A stretch of 64,000 bases of DNA from Struthidea cinerea (taxonomy: Eukaryota > Chordata > Aves > Passeriformes > Corcoracidae). Numbering within the stretch: the first letter of the stretch is position 1; every line of letters starts with the position of its first letter. Made by a program: the position numbers and the translations under genes. This document shows positions 12,542-24,757 of this stretch, one piece after another. Below the pieces are notes generated by a model. The model was not told the DNA's origin, did no database searches, and was given only the letters and a program-made list of their open reading frames with translations. Where the stretch lies: the NCBI GenBank assembly GCA_013397865.1, contig VZTI01002062.1:103459-167458 (forward strand). Reading direction: 5' to 3'.

Positions 12542-15500
12542 GGCACCCAAATAAAAGTTTGTATTTATGGATTTATTTATTTGCAGAAAAAAAAAATAGT
12601 ATAAAATAAGTGTCAGAGAAATGCATGACACAGTTGCATACTATTAAGGAGGATCTTGCTATAAATGTGTGCTTTTAAAGCCTAGAGAGTTGTAATGAAA
12701 CTCTTTCTGCTGCTAAAGTGTTCTCTATCTATATGTCCTGGGGATTTTATTATTCACAGTCTTCTTTCAAGGAATTTTCACTGAGGTGAGAAAAAATGTT
12801 GTTTTACAGCAAGTGTGAAATATCATATGGAAATTTTTAGTAAGGAGGAACAAATTTAGTTCTGTGTTTGGCATTAGGTTCAAGCTTTTGTTTCCGTTGT
12901 TTAAGATACTACAATTTTCTGAGCAACACGTCTAGATGCCAGCTGTTTCAAAGACTGTGATTTTCAGAACATTTATCTTGTGACAGAATAGTATATTTTC
13001 AAGTCTCGAATATGGCTTATTCGGGCCTGGGGAATTAGTCAACTTAATCTAATTTAACATTTTTATTTCTTTTGTTCCTGGTTTTTATAACTAAGTAGAT
13101 TTATAAGGCATCCTTATAAGATGGAGGCATATACCATTTAATGAAATGATTCAGAGAAGCATTTCATCCCTTTGGTTAGGGTAAGAAAATTTTCTTTTTT
13201 AAAATCACAAACACAGTGAATGATGATAAGCTTGCTCAAAGGATTTTTTAGGTTAATAAGGCATGAATAAGTGTTGTCTTTCCATGAAGAGATGAATAAA
13301 GTGATTGTATTTACTCTGGCTGAGCAATATATTCAAGAATATCTAGTACTGCTATTCAAAAATGCTCTTTTAATAACCTTTTTGTGCAGATGACTGTAGG
13401 CCCATGTGAATGTCCCAGTCAAAAGTGAGGAGCCTTCTTCTGCCTTGACTCACACAGTTTTAGAGCTGAGTTTCAAACTGCAAGTCTTCTCCAACAGAAA
13501 TGGAAAGACAAGGATTCTTTTTCCAGAAAGAGTGGAAATTGTAGGCCTTGAAATGTGAAATGAGACCTAACAGCTTGTGCTACAACAAATTTTACTGACC
13601 TACACAATCAGTTGAAAAGACTGGCTGGATTTTGGGATAACTGGCCATCTTAAAAATATATGTTTTCATATTTTGTGTTCCAGAAAAGTCATTATTCTGG
13701 GCTGAATATGGCTTAACAAGTTGAAACCTGTTACAATTTACTGTCAAAACTAAATCTTGGCAGGATTCAGTCTAGGGAAATCAAGGTCTTGTTCAAACGG
13801 AAACATTTAAATTTAGTAAAAATTGTTGAAGCAGGGTCTATCTAAAGCCTCATATATGGCCTCATACATGATAGCCAGAAACATGGTGCAACTTACTATA
13901 ACACGCTTGAGAGTCCGCTTTTCAAGGAATTATTTGAAGTAGTCTCATAGCAAAACAGTGCTGTCTTCCTTATCACTTGCGCTTATCACTTTGGTCTTTG
14001 TATCTTAGGGACTAAAATGAATATTCAGCAGTTCTCTAGGGGTGAGGAGTAAAACCCTGACCCAGCTGAAGTCAGCGGTTTCATGTTGAGGTCACATATA
14101 GGGTCATATATACTGGTTTTGTGTCATAAAGCGTTACATTCCTTCCCAGGTGGTTAAGATGGGCTGAGCTAGAAAAGCGTTCCTTGGCACAGGATGAATG
14201 ATTTTGAAGATGTTTATCCCATCTGGACTTCCAGGCCAAACTGTAAGGTCATGGTAGGACAGAGAGAGGGTTGAGGAATTCCACCAGCCACTATAAGCTG
14301 TTGTAGGCAAACCCCGTGCTTCCTGTGGCGCTCAAGTACTGCCACTTTACAGCTATGGGGCATATGGGATGACTAGGGAATCTTCCTGACACTGGAAGAG
14401 AAGAGTTCACCATTCTGTGCATGAGAGATTTGCATGAGAGCATGGTTTATGCATAAGGCCTGTTGTTTTAAAGAGGGGTGTAATGACTTACCCATTGCCT
14501 GCCTGAGCACTCCTTTTTGATGTTAAACATCCGTGGAACTGGAGTGGAAGCAGCCTCAGTTGGCCACATTTCTGAGAAAAGTGCATCACAATAGCACATT
14601 AGTCATCCTCACTTGATAAAAACAAGAAGGATGAATGAAAAGCTGTAGCACAATGTAGAGCTCTCAAGAGCGGCTTATACTGAAAGAGCTAGGGTTTTTT
14701 TCTTGTTTCAAAACTGTGTGTGAAGACGGCACTGCTCCCTGAAATCCTCTCGGTTTTAGGTTTGAAAAACTACAGACTTCTTGGGATTTCAGGACCTGTA
14801 GCAGTGGTTGGTTCAGGCTTTTTACCCTTTGGAGGAGGAGGAACAAAATTCTGGCTTCTGCCGTGGCATGAGGCCATCTGACGTGCCCTTGGAAACAGCC
14901 AAGTAGAAAAGGTTTGCCTGCTCTGTGTAAACATTCAAGAGCACAGAGCATTTTCTGGGAGAGCTTGGCTTTTGTCCTGAGTCACCGCATTCTTTCTCCA
15001 CGACTGTGCAGTTAGCTGCTGCCTTCCAGCATGTTGCACAGTGAGCAGTGCTTGGGGCACATGAATACTCTTTAAGTAACTTACAGTGACCAATTGCACT
15101 ATACCGAAAATACGCTATTAGTCTTTCTCTGTTTCAGTGTGCAGAGAAGGGCAGTTTTTTTCCAGGATTGAATAAATGGTGCCGTGCCAGATATGAGGAT
15201 CTGTTGAGCTGTATGTAGGTCTCAGAGAAAAAAAAAACAAACCAGATTTGATGACTTATGAAAAGACTTCTGCTTGTAAAAGAGAAACATAGAAATGGTC
15301 TCTTAGTTGCTGGCAGAAAATAATAGAAGGAACTCTAGATGCAAAAACATGATTTGAGCAGTGGGTATGTTAGCTGGGCAATCAGGATGAGAATGATTTC
15401 TGTTTCTCGTTGTAAAATAATATATCAGTCAGATGTTAGTCATCATTGCAGGAAAGAGGCAAAAACACAGCAGTAAAGAGAACCCAATATACCTACCAGA

Positions 15501-17747
15501 TGATGCTCAGACTGCTGATGGTACCAAGCTCACATCTGTAAGTTCGAAGACTTAACACTTGGTCCTTCATTCCCACATTTGTTCATCCAGCTGCTTTGGT
15601 TCTGTGGGCAAAATTTCATCGTGGGAGTCTCTTAAAACTGGCTCATGAGTTCACTGGCATACGAGGAGTACTTTAAAAATATGAAGCATTTTTACATGCA
15701 ATGTGATTTATAAGTTTGCTTTTTTTCTGTATGACTGATTTAATTGTAATTTCAAGCTGTGATGTTACACAACAGAGAGAATCACCCTCTGCTGTTATAG
15801 TCCCTTTTATTCTTTGCCTCTTATTTTGTTTGCCATTGAAATATTGGGACAAATGCCTCAAGAAATGGTGCAAGAGTCTCTCTGAGGCTTTGGAGGCCTG
15901 GACAAAGCAATGGAAGGAACATGAAATGTGCAAGTTATGCACTAGGGAATCATGAAGACATTCAGTTATTGTTTTTTGTGTTCTGAGTAAAATGACTTTT
16001 GTAATTTAATTAAAATGCAGAACCCAGGCTTGCAAGGTGTTCAGCATTCTCTGCTCCTTCTGAAGACAGTCTGTCTGAAGAGTGACAGATTTTTTTTTCT
16101 CTCCCCTCTCTACACTGTGCCTCTGTACCACAGTGACAATTGTTCCAATCCTGAGACAGCATTTAGATTAAATATTTGGAACTGAAAGCCCTAACTTTGC
16201 TTAAAAAACTAACTCCAAGGCAGATAATAAGACTGAGGATAAGCTACTACTTCAAATGAGTGGAAATATTGTTTTAAATATGGTTAAATGTGTTCGTGTC
16301 ATAGGAATTTGGGACTAGATTTGGGGCTTTTTTAAACTTCCTTTTATATATATAGTGTTGGGTTATTACTGGACAGAATATGTGTTTGTGTTAAACCAAA
16401 ATATAATTGGCTATAAAACAGTCTTGACATGTCATGATTTTTAGGAGGTCACTACTCCTATTTTCTTAAAAAAGCTACAAGTGATGTGTCCTAAAATATA
16501 AATATCCAAATATGGATTAGATCTTACAATATAAAATAACGTTGCTTATGCCCAAGCAAATAATAAGGTCACTTGTCTGGTATTAGGTCTTAAAGTACGA
16601 CTAACTAAAGATTTCTTAAAAAATAAAAAGAGGGAAAGGAAGAGTCCTTGAATACAACTTCAGAAGGGCAAAGATTTCTGCTTTGTGTATGCTCTCTATT
16701 CATGTGACTTGGGACAGAATGACAGAGCCAGAGCGGATTTTGAGAATGTCTAGTGGGAAACACCAAAATTCCATTCAGTAAAGTCTGAGAAGATGTGAAT
16801 CTTAGCTGCATGTCTTCAGTATGTCAGAGTTAAATGCAGCTGCCTCTGGAATGAAGCTGACAACAAAGAGTGATTAGGCAGTGTCAGTGACCGATTATTT
16901 ATGCATCTCACCTTAAAGGTCTACAACGACCAAGACTGGCCTCACCAAGAGTCTGGGCTAAGGCACCCACTTACGAGAATTGCCATCAATGGGATTTCTG
17001 TTTCGAAGGAGTGGAAGGTGATACCAAGTACGGTGGTAACTGAATAGGTTCCATAGGTGTGTATGTCCTGCATTTCTCCCAGTGTCACTGGTCCAACCTT
17101 GTTGCTGCTTTTTGTGCCTCTGTCACTGAAATTGAAAAAGGAGAAAGTGGAGCAGGTAAAAAAAAAGAAAAACAAACCAAAAAAACGGTTTGTCTTCACT
17201 GTTCTCCCTGCTCTTTGTGTGGTCTTACCTTTCAATCCTGATGCCCAAGGACTTGCTGAATGACAATATTTCTCAAAACTGACTTGGTTTTGGAGAAAAC
17301 AACTACAACAACAATTTCTTCTCCTAAAAATTAGTAAACTGCAGTTAATTGAGGGCGCAGGCAAAACTACAGAAATACTTAATGAAATGCATCTGAGTTT
17401 CCATGTCCTGTGCTGAAATTAGAAAGCAAGGGAAAAAAGATGTCAGGCTATAGTGATTTGAATGTTTGAAATTAATTTCAGAGAATGACTGGTGTTTTTT
17501 GGGAGGGAAGACTTTCTTTGGCTTTTTTTGCTAATCTGAATCAAAATACGAGCACACTCGCAAAGTGAGCTTAAATGTAGTGAAACGTGGGACCAAGATA
17601 TAGTAGTCACCAATGAAGACGAAAATAACTTTCAAATTATTTCCATTAAAAAAACCTCAGGATGGTAAAGGGATCTTCTCCTGTTTGAAAATATAAGGTC
17701 TTATATGTCTCTGCAAAATGCACAGAATTTGGCTTCTAGAATTTCAG
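12542..17747. other. Non-coding stretch, nothing recognised
   Basis: AT-rich sequence without a recognisable gene or repeat family. An A-rich patch lies at 17158-17186; it accounts for the Lys-rich and Phe-rich translations seen on the two strands there (17057-17263 and 16942-17364). These are composition effects, not proteins. Confidence 0.6.
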
Positions 17748-17847
17748 TACTTTGACAAAGCCTTAAAAAGAGCTGAAAATGAGGGAGTCCTTGCTCTAAA
17801 CGTCAGCGACTTGGCAAGGCTTTGGACAGTTGGCATTAACATCAATG
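17748..17847 (+). other. Candidate internal exon (unassigned)
   Basis: A 100-base segment lies between an acceptor-like ttctagaatttcag and a donor-like AATG|gtagta. It is open in the frame starting at its first base, giving 33 codons with a mixed charged and hydrophobic composition (starts YFDKALKRAENEG) and no low complexity. The frame stays open past the donor to a stop at 17943-17945. The pyrimidine tract is weak, I recognise no protein family, and no partner exon was found. It may be chance. Confidence 0.15.
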
Positions 17848-20340
17848 GTAGTATTCAGCTGACATCCTTGTTCAATGTATCTTTCTTACTGCAACTGGCA
17901 GGGGACAAGAGCTATTGTGACTGCAACTTTGAAAGCAATATTTAATTAAGTAAATTGATGTGTTCATTGGGAAACTGCAAATCATTTTTATGTGGCGTTT
18001 TTTTTTCCCCTTTATTAAAGGCTCTTGAAGGGGTGCTCTTTGCATTCAATAAAGTTTTATCTTTACAGTAAGTGCTTAGTGGTTTGCATGCTTCAGCTTG
18101 CTGCTCAGTGGGTATCAGGGGCAGAGTTTTTCCTTTAAATATCTTCATTCTCTACCTATACTTTCAGGAAGAAATAAATTTGATGGTGTTTGACTTGTGC
18201 TGATCATGCAAATCATCCTTTTTATTAACGGATATTGTTCAGTTCTGCTAAAGGAGTGAATAAGGAAAAAAATGTCAGTGAGTTGCTCCCCCCTGCTTCC
18301 AAAAAAAATTTTACATACACTGTGCTCATGGAAGTAAAAAGGAGACATTTGCTAATGTTTTGGAGGGGAAAGCAGCTTGTGCAGGGAGATGTAATCATTA
18401 TCCTCTGCTTGGGCCTCCCAGAGAAGAGGGAGCAACCAAGGTGTGAGCACTAAAGGGTTAAGCACAACACTAAGAGAAATATGACTATTGTTTCTCTATT
18501 AATATCTTTCACCAACTTACCAGCCGACAACTTTTCCAAGCAGTCTCCATATTGCAAAAAATGGCGCCGTAGACAAACCAGATGCAATCTCATGTTTTCT
18601 TTTCATAAGCGTTTGTAAATTTGTTAAAAGGAAAAGTAAGGGAAATGGGAGAAAAATGCTTATTTTGTAGGAGCTGTACCAAGGAGCATTGAGAACAGGG
18701 GACTCTTTTTGCTGTAACCCCCTGTCCTACCTGATGATGCTACAGTTCTGCATGTGGTTTCCTTAAAGGAGTTGTTCTGTGTCATTGAAATGAACCTAGG
18801 TTCTCTTCACAGCACTCTTGAGGATCCTGACCTTGTATTCTGAATATTCAGAGCATGTTGTCAGATCCCTAGGTCCAAAACTGGATTCTGTTATGCTCCA
18901 CCTTTAGTTTGCTGCTAATTTTCATCTCTGTTTAATTCCATAACACAGTTTTCCTCAATGACATTTCTGCATATAATTGGTACATGTATGTTTTTCTGTC
19001 TGGAGTACAATGGCGTGAATGCACAGACTGGTTTTTTTCCCAGCAATGTTGCTCAAAGTCCTTAAATTTAAATCTTTCCTTTACTATGTAACTTCATTAC
19101 TTTTCCTTAAAAAGAAATCTATTGCTTTTCTCCTCCTTTTTTTTTTTTTTTTTCTCTAAACTTCCTTCTATTGCAGCTGACTTTAAAAGATGGAAAGCAT
19201 TTATCTTTCTTTACATGGAAAACAACCATATGCTTTATTTGAACATAGGTTATTTCAGTTAAAAAAAACCCCAACAAAACAACAACCAAATACCAAGTAA
19301 AAAACCCCATCCCAACCCACCAAATTTATGAAAACAAAAAGTCTCTGCAAGACTAGATATTTTGTATCTCTCTTCTTGCATTGAATGTATGATAAACATT
19401 AAATGCCAACTGTCATTATTATAATAGAAGATTTCTAGGTTTTTACAAGCGTGAAGCAATGTTGTAAGAGTTACTTATTTTCCCTTGATGACTTTTATAA
19501 CTTTTGAAATTTTCACTGAGATGCACAGAGTAGGCTCTCCTATTATGGCTGAGTGCTTGTCAGCAGTCCAGGCAGAACTTCTGGAGACCGCTCACAGGAA
19601 GAGGTCATCCTCCACCCTTCAACCTTCTGAACTGTAGCAAAGGCTAGCCAAAATGCATTTAAAACAGCTGTTCTTTTGTAGCAGCAATTACTGTAGTTGT
19701 TACGAGGTAGTTCGATGATCACAAATGGGAGGAAGATCAGTTTTACAATTGTAAATCCTTGCTGCCACTCATTTCTGAGCCTTGAATGAATGGAATTAAC
19801 TTCTGTTTCTTTAGAAAATACAATTGATGGAATGTTTTACCACCAAGATGCAGAAGATCTTGTTAGTAAAAAGAAGATCAACATTAATTCCTTCCTGTCA
19901 ATTGCACAACAATTATATTCCAAGTTTTTCCCATCCCATTTGATGATTTGCATATATGTATGTGCATAAAGGCTGGTTGGCCTATTTAAATGGTAATGGA
20001 AAGACCTGGGAAGTTTATTGCCTTATATGTAAGATTTTTGAGAACTTCTGTCACCTCTTTGGCCAGTAGTGAGCTTTGCCATATGATGTCAGTGGACCAA
20101 GACTTTGCTAGCCGGTCTTGCTAGCCACTGGAAATTTGCCAAAAAGCCAGCATGAATTTCTGTCTGAAGCTGGTTTGAGGTATGTGTAGCCCTTGGTTGA
20201 TCAGGAATAAAAAAACATTACGCTCAGACAGATTTCCCTGACTTTTGAAGAGCATCTTGTCGCCTTATCTTTTGCAAACTGTGCTGTAAACACTTCTCTA
20301 ACTACTTCCAGAGCTCATTTCCACAAGCACAACATTTGGC
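17848..20340. other. Non-coding stretch with a T run
   Basis: No gene was recognised. A 17-base T run lies at 19137-19153 and an A/C-rich patch at 19261-19320; these account for the short open frames there. A near-duplicate of the phrase ttgctagcc occurs twice at about 20105-20128. Confidence 0.55.
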
Positions 20341-20600
20341 TACGCGGTTCGATTACCAGCAGAACAGAGGCGAGCAGTGTTACACGGTCACTTTGTTGCC
20401 CGTGTCAGGCTCTATCGCCGTCCAGCCAGTGTTTACAGAATGCCACAGCTAACGCTGCCCAGATGCTCTATCTGTGGGAAGCCCAGAAACCAGGCACGGA
20501 GCGCCGGTGTTTTCCAAACCCGGCCCTCTTATCCCAGGCCTTGCCTGCTTGCGTGAGCGGGGTCACCCCGCGGGCCGGGCGTGCTCTCAGCCCCGACAGG
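20341..20600. promoter_or_regulatory. CpG-island-like block, possible promoter
   Basis: By hand count, 20341-20580 is about 61% G+C, and 20521-20580 about 75%, in an otherwise AT-rich region. I count about 20 CpG dinucleotides in 260 bases, an observed/expected ratio near 0.8, which meets the usual CpG-island thresholds. The densest part contains a GC hairpin, gcggggtcaccccgc, at 20557-20571. No TATA box or downstream coding exon could be tied to it, so its strand and target are unknown. It may mark the start of a gene or lncRNA, or an orphan CpG island. The open frames on both strands across it (20468-20671) are explained by GC-richness. Confidence 0.45.
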
Positions 20601-22140
20601 AGATAGCACTGCCCCAGAGGTTGAAGTTTGTGTTGTTTAGGCCACTTACAGCTTCTCAGCAAACATTTTAGAACAAAGCGATGGGGTTCCTCTGGCAGCT
20701 TCTGGACCTAAGAGCGCTTTTTAACGTAAGGCTTTGGTAGGAATACTGCCTCTGACTAAAGGATCTTTTTATGTAGCTGCTAAGAAGGCATATGGACTTT
20801 GCAGGAGCTGCATGGTTTCCAGGCTGTGTTGCTCTGGTCATTACTTTTTGTGTTTGGGTGTACATTTTTTCCAATTTTCCCATTTCCCACATATGTTGAT
20901 GAGTACTACAGTCAGTCATATCGTCTTTTAGAAATGCAGCTTTCTTAGGATAGCTTGCTCTTCATGGAACACACAAAATAAGATTTTTTGTGTGTTTGTG
21001 GCAGATTTTTGATTGCGCACGTCACACGCATATGTCAACTAATCCTAGGAACTGAAGAAGTAGAACTATTTTCAGCCATGCCGAGGGGTTATTTGAAGCA
21101 AAATATACAATCTAACTACATAGTGTCATTATAGAATAATGCAATAATGTATTACTGAAAAGAGTCAATATTTTGCATAAAATAAACACTTCAGAAATAG
21201 TCACATTCTTCCATGTGCATATCCGGAATGCAAGAAAATATGAATAATTTCTAGCAATTTTATTTATTTTCCACAAACTGTACAAGGCACAGAAATCTCT
21301 AGCCTATACAACCTTTGAAAATTATGTACCTGTTTTTATGAGTTTTAAAAAGTATTTGAATTTCATAATGTGTTTTTTAAAACTTTTTTTAACGGGTTAT
21401 TTGGTGTTGCATATTTCTATTTAAGAATTTTTTGTTTGCTGTTTGTTTGCTTCCTGAGGAGCTAATATTTTTTTTCCCTGTATGTTTTACCTTCTTACAC
21501 AAGAAACTTTTGTGTACAACACACAAATGACCCTGTTACCTGAGGTTCTACTATGATTTTTAAGTGTGTGAATAAGGGTTTTTTCCTTTAAGGGCTGGAG
21601 GTAGGGTTCTTTTAACTGCTTCATATCCACATTCCAAAACCTATTTAAAAACCTGAGCCTAAAGTCCAGCTGACAATGAACTCTATTTTCAGCTAAAACT
21701 CCCTCCTCCCCCACTTCGCCACACACTGTTTCTGCTGCTGGTCCACTTGTGATAAAGACCAAAACTGTTGTTTGGCTGACATGCAGAAGGAGTTGTTTAT
21801 CAAAAGGAGGCTATTCTAGGAGGATATGCTCTTTAAACAGAACAATGGGGATTTTGGAGATAACCAAATCAGTACTACTTAGGTGTTAGATCTGTTTTAA
21901 ATTGTTTCTGTGTTGGAAAGTGGGAGGGGGCCCTGGTATTTGGCTTTGAATCTCTGACTTGCAAGTGTGAAATGGCTAAATCCAAATTAGCTGCCAACTG
22001 TGCTTTGTACTGCAGTTCGTGCTTGTCTGTAGGGCCTGAGCACAGCACCTGAGGAGCACAGGCTGGGGGTGCAGGGAAAGGGGCCCCAGAAAATCCAATT
22101 TCATTTTGTGATCCAAATGTACCTTTCACTTCACCCAGGA
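20601..22140. other. Non-coding stretch, nothing recognised
   Basis: The sequence downstream of the CpG-rich block becomes AT-rich again. I could identify no exon, polyadenylated end or repeat. Short open frames at 20668-20931 run on both strands and have no domain features. Confidence 0.55.
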
Positions 22141-22160
22141 TGTTTTGTTTTGTTTTGTTT
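22141..22160. repeat. (TGTTT)4 microsatellite
   Basis: Four perfect pentanucleotide units, followed by TTA. Such tracts are often the remains of retroposon poly(A) tails read on the opposite strand, but I see no recognisable retroposon body on its right side. Confidence 0.85.
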
Positions 22161-24639
22161 TTATCCACCCTTGGTGCTGCCTAGTTGAAGCAGCGGTGCC
22201 TAAAAGCAAACCTACATGCAGGCTCATCTTTGGCAAGTTAGGTCAGGTTATAGACGCATCCCCATCCTGCTGATATAAATTAATTGGTTTCTGGACATGA
22301 GAGAAGTATCAATAGCTGATAAGTGGGACGAGAAGCCAGGGAACCTCATGGGAAACGGAGTTCTGTGTAAAAGCTCTGCAGACACATGTGAAGCGTTTTT
22401 CTTTGCTCACGCTTTCTGCAGGGAGAGAATCTCACCAAGAATAAAGGTGACCTTCAAAGGCAAGGGAGAGGAACATTACATGTTCTGTCAAGCTCTTGGA
22501 TGACTCTTTCTGTTCTTTCTGAGCTATGACAGTCCCTAATTTTCTCTAATGAAAGCTTTTCTTCAAATATTTTCTCATATATTTTTGTTATTTTGGAATG
22601 TCACCAGGTACAACTGAAAATTCCCCTTTCTCCCTTACTTGCCTTTTGTGGTACATTTAAAAATATCTTCCCAAAATTAAGAAAGTGAAGATTCCCTATA
22701 AATAAAGCAGTAACAACTCTGTTCCCTGCCCCCCCTGCAATGCCTCTACATCAAAAGAAAAGAAGCAGAAAACTTTCTTCTTCTCTAATGCTGACCATAT
22801 GCAAGTGATTTATTTAAGGCCGCACAGTGAACTGCAAGAGAGGGATGATTGTCTCTGCTGGCCATCTGATTAAAGCTCAGCCTAAATATGTTTGGAAATT
22901 TGCAGGTGGTTCAGAACATCTGGGAGTGCCCACTCTTCCGGAAATATCTATCTTGATTGATTACAGAAGGGGAGAGGTATTTTTTTGTTCACCTGGTAGA
23001 CATCTCCTGGCCCCAAAATTCAGAATTAAGCTTTTTTCAGATGTAACTTTCCTACCTTCTCCCTCCTTCAATACAAATGCAAGCTTAAATTCTTTTAAGT
23101 GTGAAAAGGGCACTTCAGTGACCCCTGTCTAACATCACTGACACTGTTTGGCATCCTCACCTGAAACCTGGATTTATTTTCTTAAAGATCCCCGGTAGGT
23201 AAACCCCATGGAAAAACTAACCCTTGACAGCTCTTGCTGTTTTAACCGTCACCTTTTAGAGCCAAGTGTGATGATGTGGAGATGAGGAGGGGCAGTTTGT
23301 TTGTGCTAGAGCCAGCCTTGCTGTTTGTTTTTTATTCTGTCCTGAAATGATGCATTTTCAGAAGCTCTATCACACATCCAGGGAAAAAAAGTGACTCCAT
23401 GGTTATTCAGGCAGATAGAGGGACGTGCTTTGTGCAGCAAGGTAAAGAGTGTAGCCTGATTATTGCAGTAAGTTTTGACAGAGACAGCTCTGTCAAGAGT
23501 GGCAATTAGTGCACCCTTTCCTGTGCTTGCTCAGAGTAATGGCATCGCAAGGGGCACAAGGATGTCTCGGCCAGCAGTGACAACCCCGTAGTTTCCTGTG
23601 TTGTTCAGTCCTCTTGGAACTGTGTGCTGTGCTCTGCTGTTAAGTTTGCAGACTGCTTCACAGGTATGTTGCCTGAGATTTAAACTTATTAATCTAAAAT
23701 GTTCCTCTTTTAACTGAAATGAATTCATAAAGAGGGTTGGGGTTTGAGTTAGTGTGTCCCAGTACAGACTTAGAGGTCTACTGTTGACCTTTATGTTTGA
23801 AAATGCTGCCCGTGACTTTTTAATTTTTTAAACTTGTCTAAGTCAAGAAACTACACTTCCATTTGGCTCTGTTTGGAATGTTTTGTTCTGTTTTTTTGGC
23901 TTTGTTCTAATAACTCTTGACCTACCCACATAGATTTATGGGACTGGGAATAGGGGTTGTTCCTGGTTGTCACAATACCTCGTATACACTGACGGAGGTG
24001 TTGGAAACCAGGTTTTATGAGAACGTAAAGGGTAGAAACCCAAGTTAAGAGGAAATACATTCCCATACTTGAAATACCAAAAAATTTAGTGGAGGAAACG
24101 ATTATAACTTGCAGTGCTGCTGGAGTCCAGTGAACAATCCTCTGCTTTGTGTGTACTCACATCTGAAATTTTCTCAGTATTGAGCTCCAAGCATCAATTG
24201 CTGCTGCCTGAACTCTGGTCTTGCTTTAATGATTGGTTCTTTGCTCTCACCACTCTGCTGGATGGAGCCTTTGGAGACTATCACAATGTAAATAAATACA
24301 ATCTGTTTGTTTCTAGCCTGTTTAAAAAAAAAGTAAGTTGTATGTGTCAAAGAAAGGGAAGAACTGTTAAGGCTTCATTTACATGCCTTTGAGATGCAGG
24401 AGGTACAGGAAGCAACGAGTTTAGGGGAGGGCTAGCAAAGTCATTCCATAGGGGTATAACAATAGGGAAACATGTAGAGTGGTTAGATGCTGTTAGATAA
24501 GATTAGTGCAGATTTATTTGGCAAGTGGTGTTTATTTTTCTATTAATCATATAGAGGTACTTAAAGCTTGCAGAGAAAGTCTTATTCCACAAATCATTGT
24601 GGAGAATGGTTAGTTTCATGGGTGGGTGGTGGGTTTTTC
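22161..24639. other. Non-coding stretch with a possible SINE scrap
   Basis: No gene was recognised. At 22804-22852 a phrase like 'agtgatttatttaaggccgcacagtgaa' resembles the reverse strand of a MIR core ('gtgacttgcccaaggtcacacag'), but it is too short and too diverged to call with confidence. A 22-base perfect hairpin with a 9-bp stem lies at 23475-23496. The 101-codon open frame at 22827-23132 has no domain. Confidence 0.5.
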
Positions 24640-24663
24640 TTTTTTTTTTTTTTTTTTTTTTTT
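24640..24663. repeat. Poly(T) run of 24
   Basis: An unbroken T run just left of the assembly gap. Its length may be inaccurate because homopolymers are poorly resolved. Confidence 0.85.
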
Positions 24664-24673
24664 CTTTATTGGA

Positions 24674-24708
24674 NNNNNNNNNNNNNNNNNNNNNNNNNNN
24701 NNNNNNNN
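24674..24708. other. Assembly gap (35 N)
   Basis: Thirty-five unknown bases, with a T24 run ending ten bases before it and a T15 run at 24743-24757 after it. The open frames that cross it are artefacts. The gap probably reflects failure to resolve a T-rich tract. Confidence 0.95.
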
Positions 24709-24742
24709 TTTTATCCTTCATAGGAAGTAATTCCAATTTTTA

Positions 24743-24757
24743 TTTTTTTTTTTTTTT
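24743..24757. repeat. Poly(T) run of 15
   Basis: A second T run to the right of the gap, with ttttta just before it. Together with the T24 run it suggests a longer T-rich low-complexity tract interrupted by the unresolved bases. Confidence 0.8.

Noticed and set aside
20341..20370. gcggttcgattacc, considered as a tRNA T-arm
   Set aside because: No matching acceptor stem, D-arm or anticodon arm can be folded around it.
23475..23496. 9-bp-stem hairpin ttgacagag/ctctgtcaa
   Set aside because: A few are expected by chance. It is not followed by other signals.
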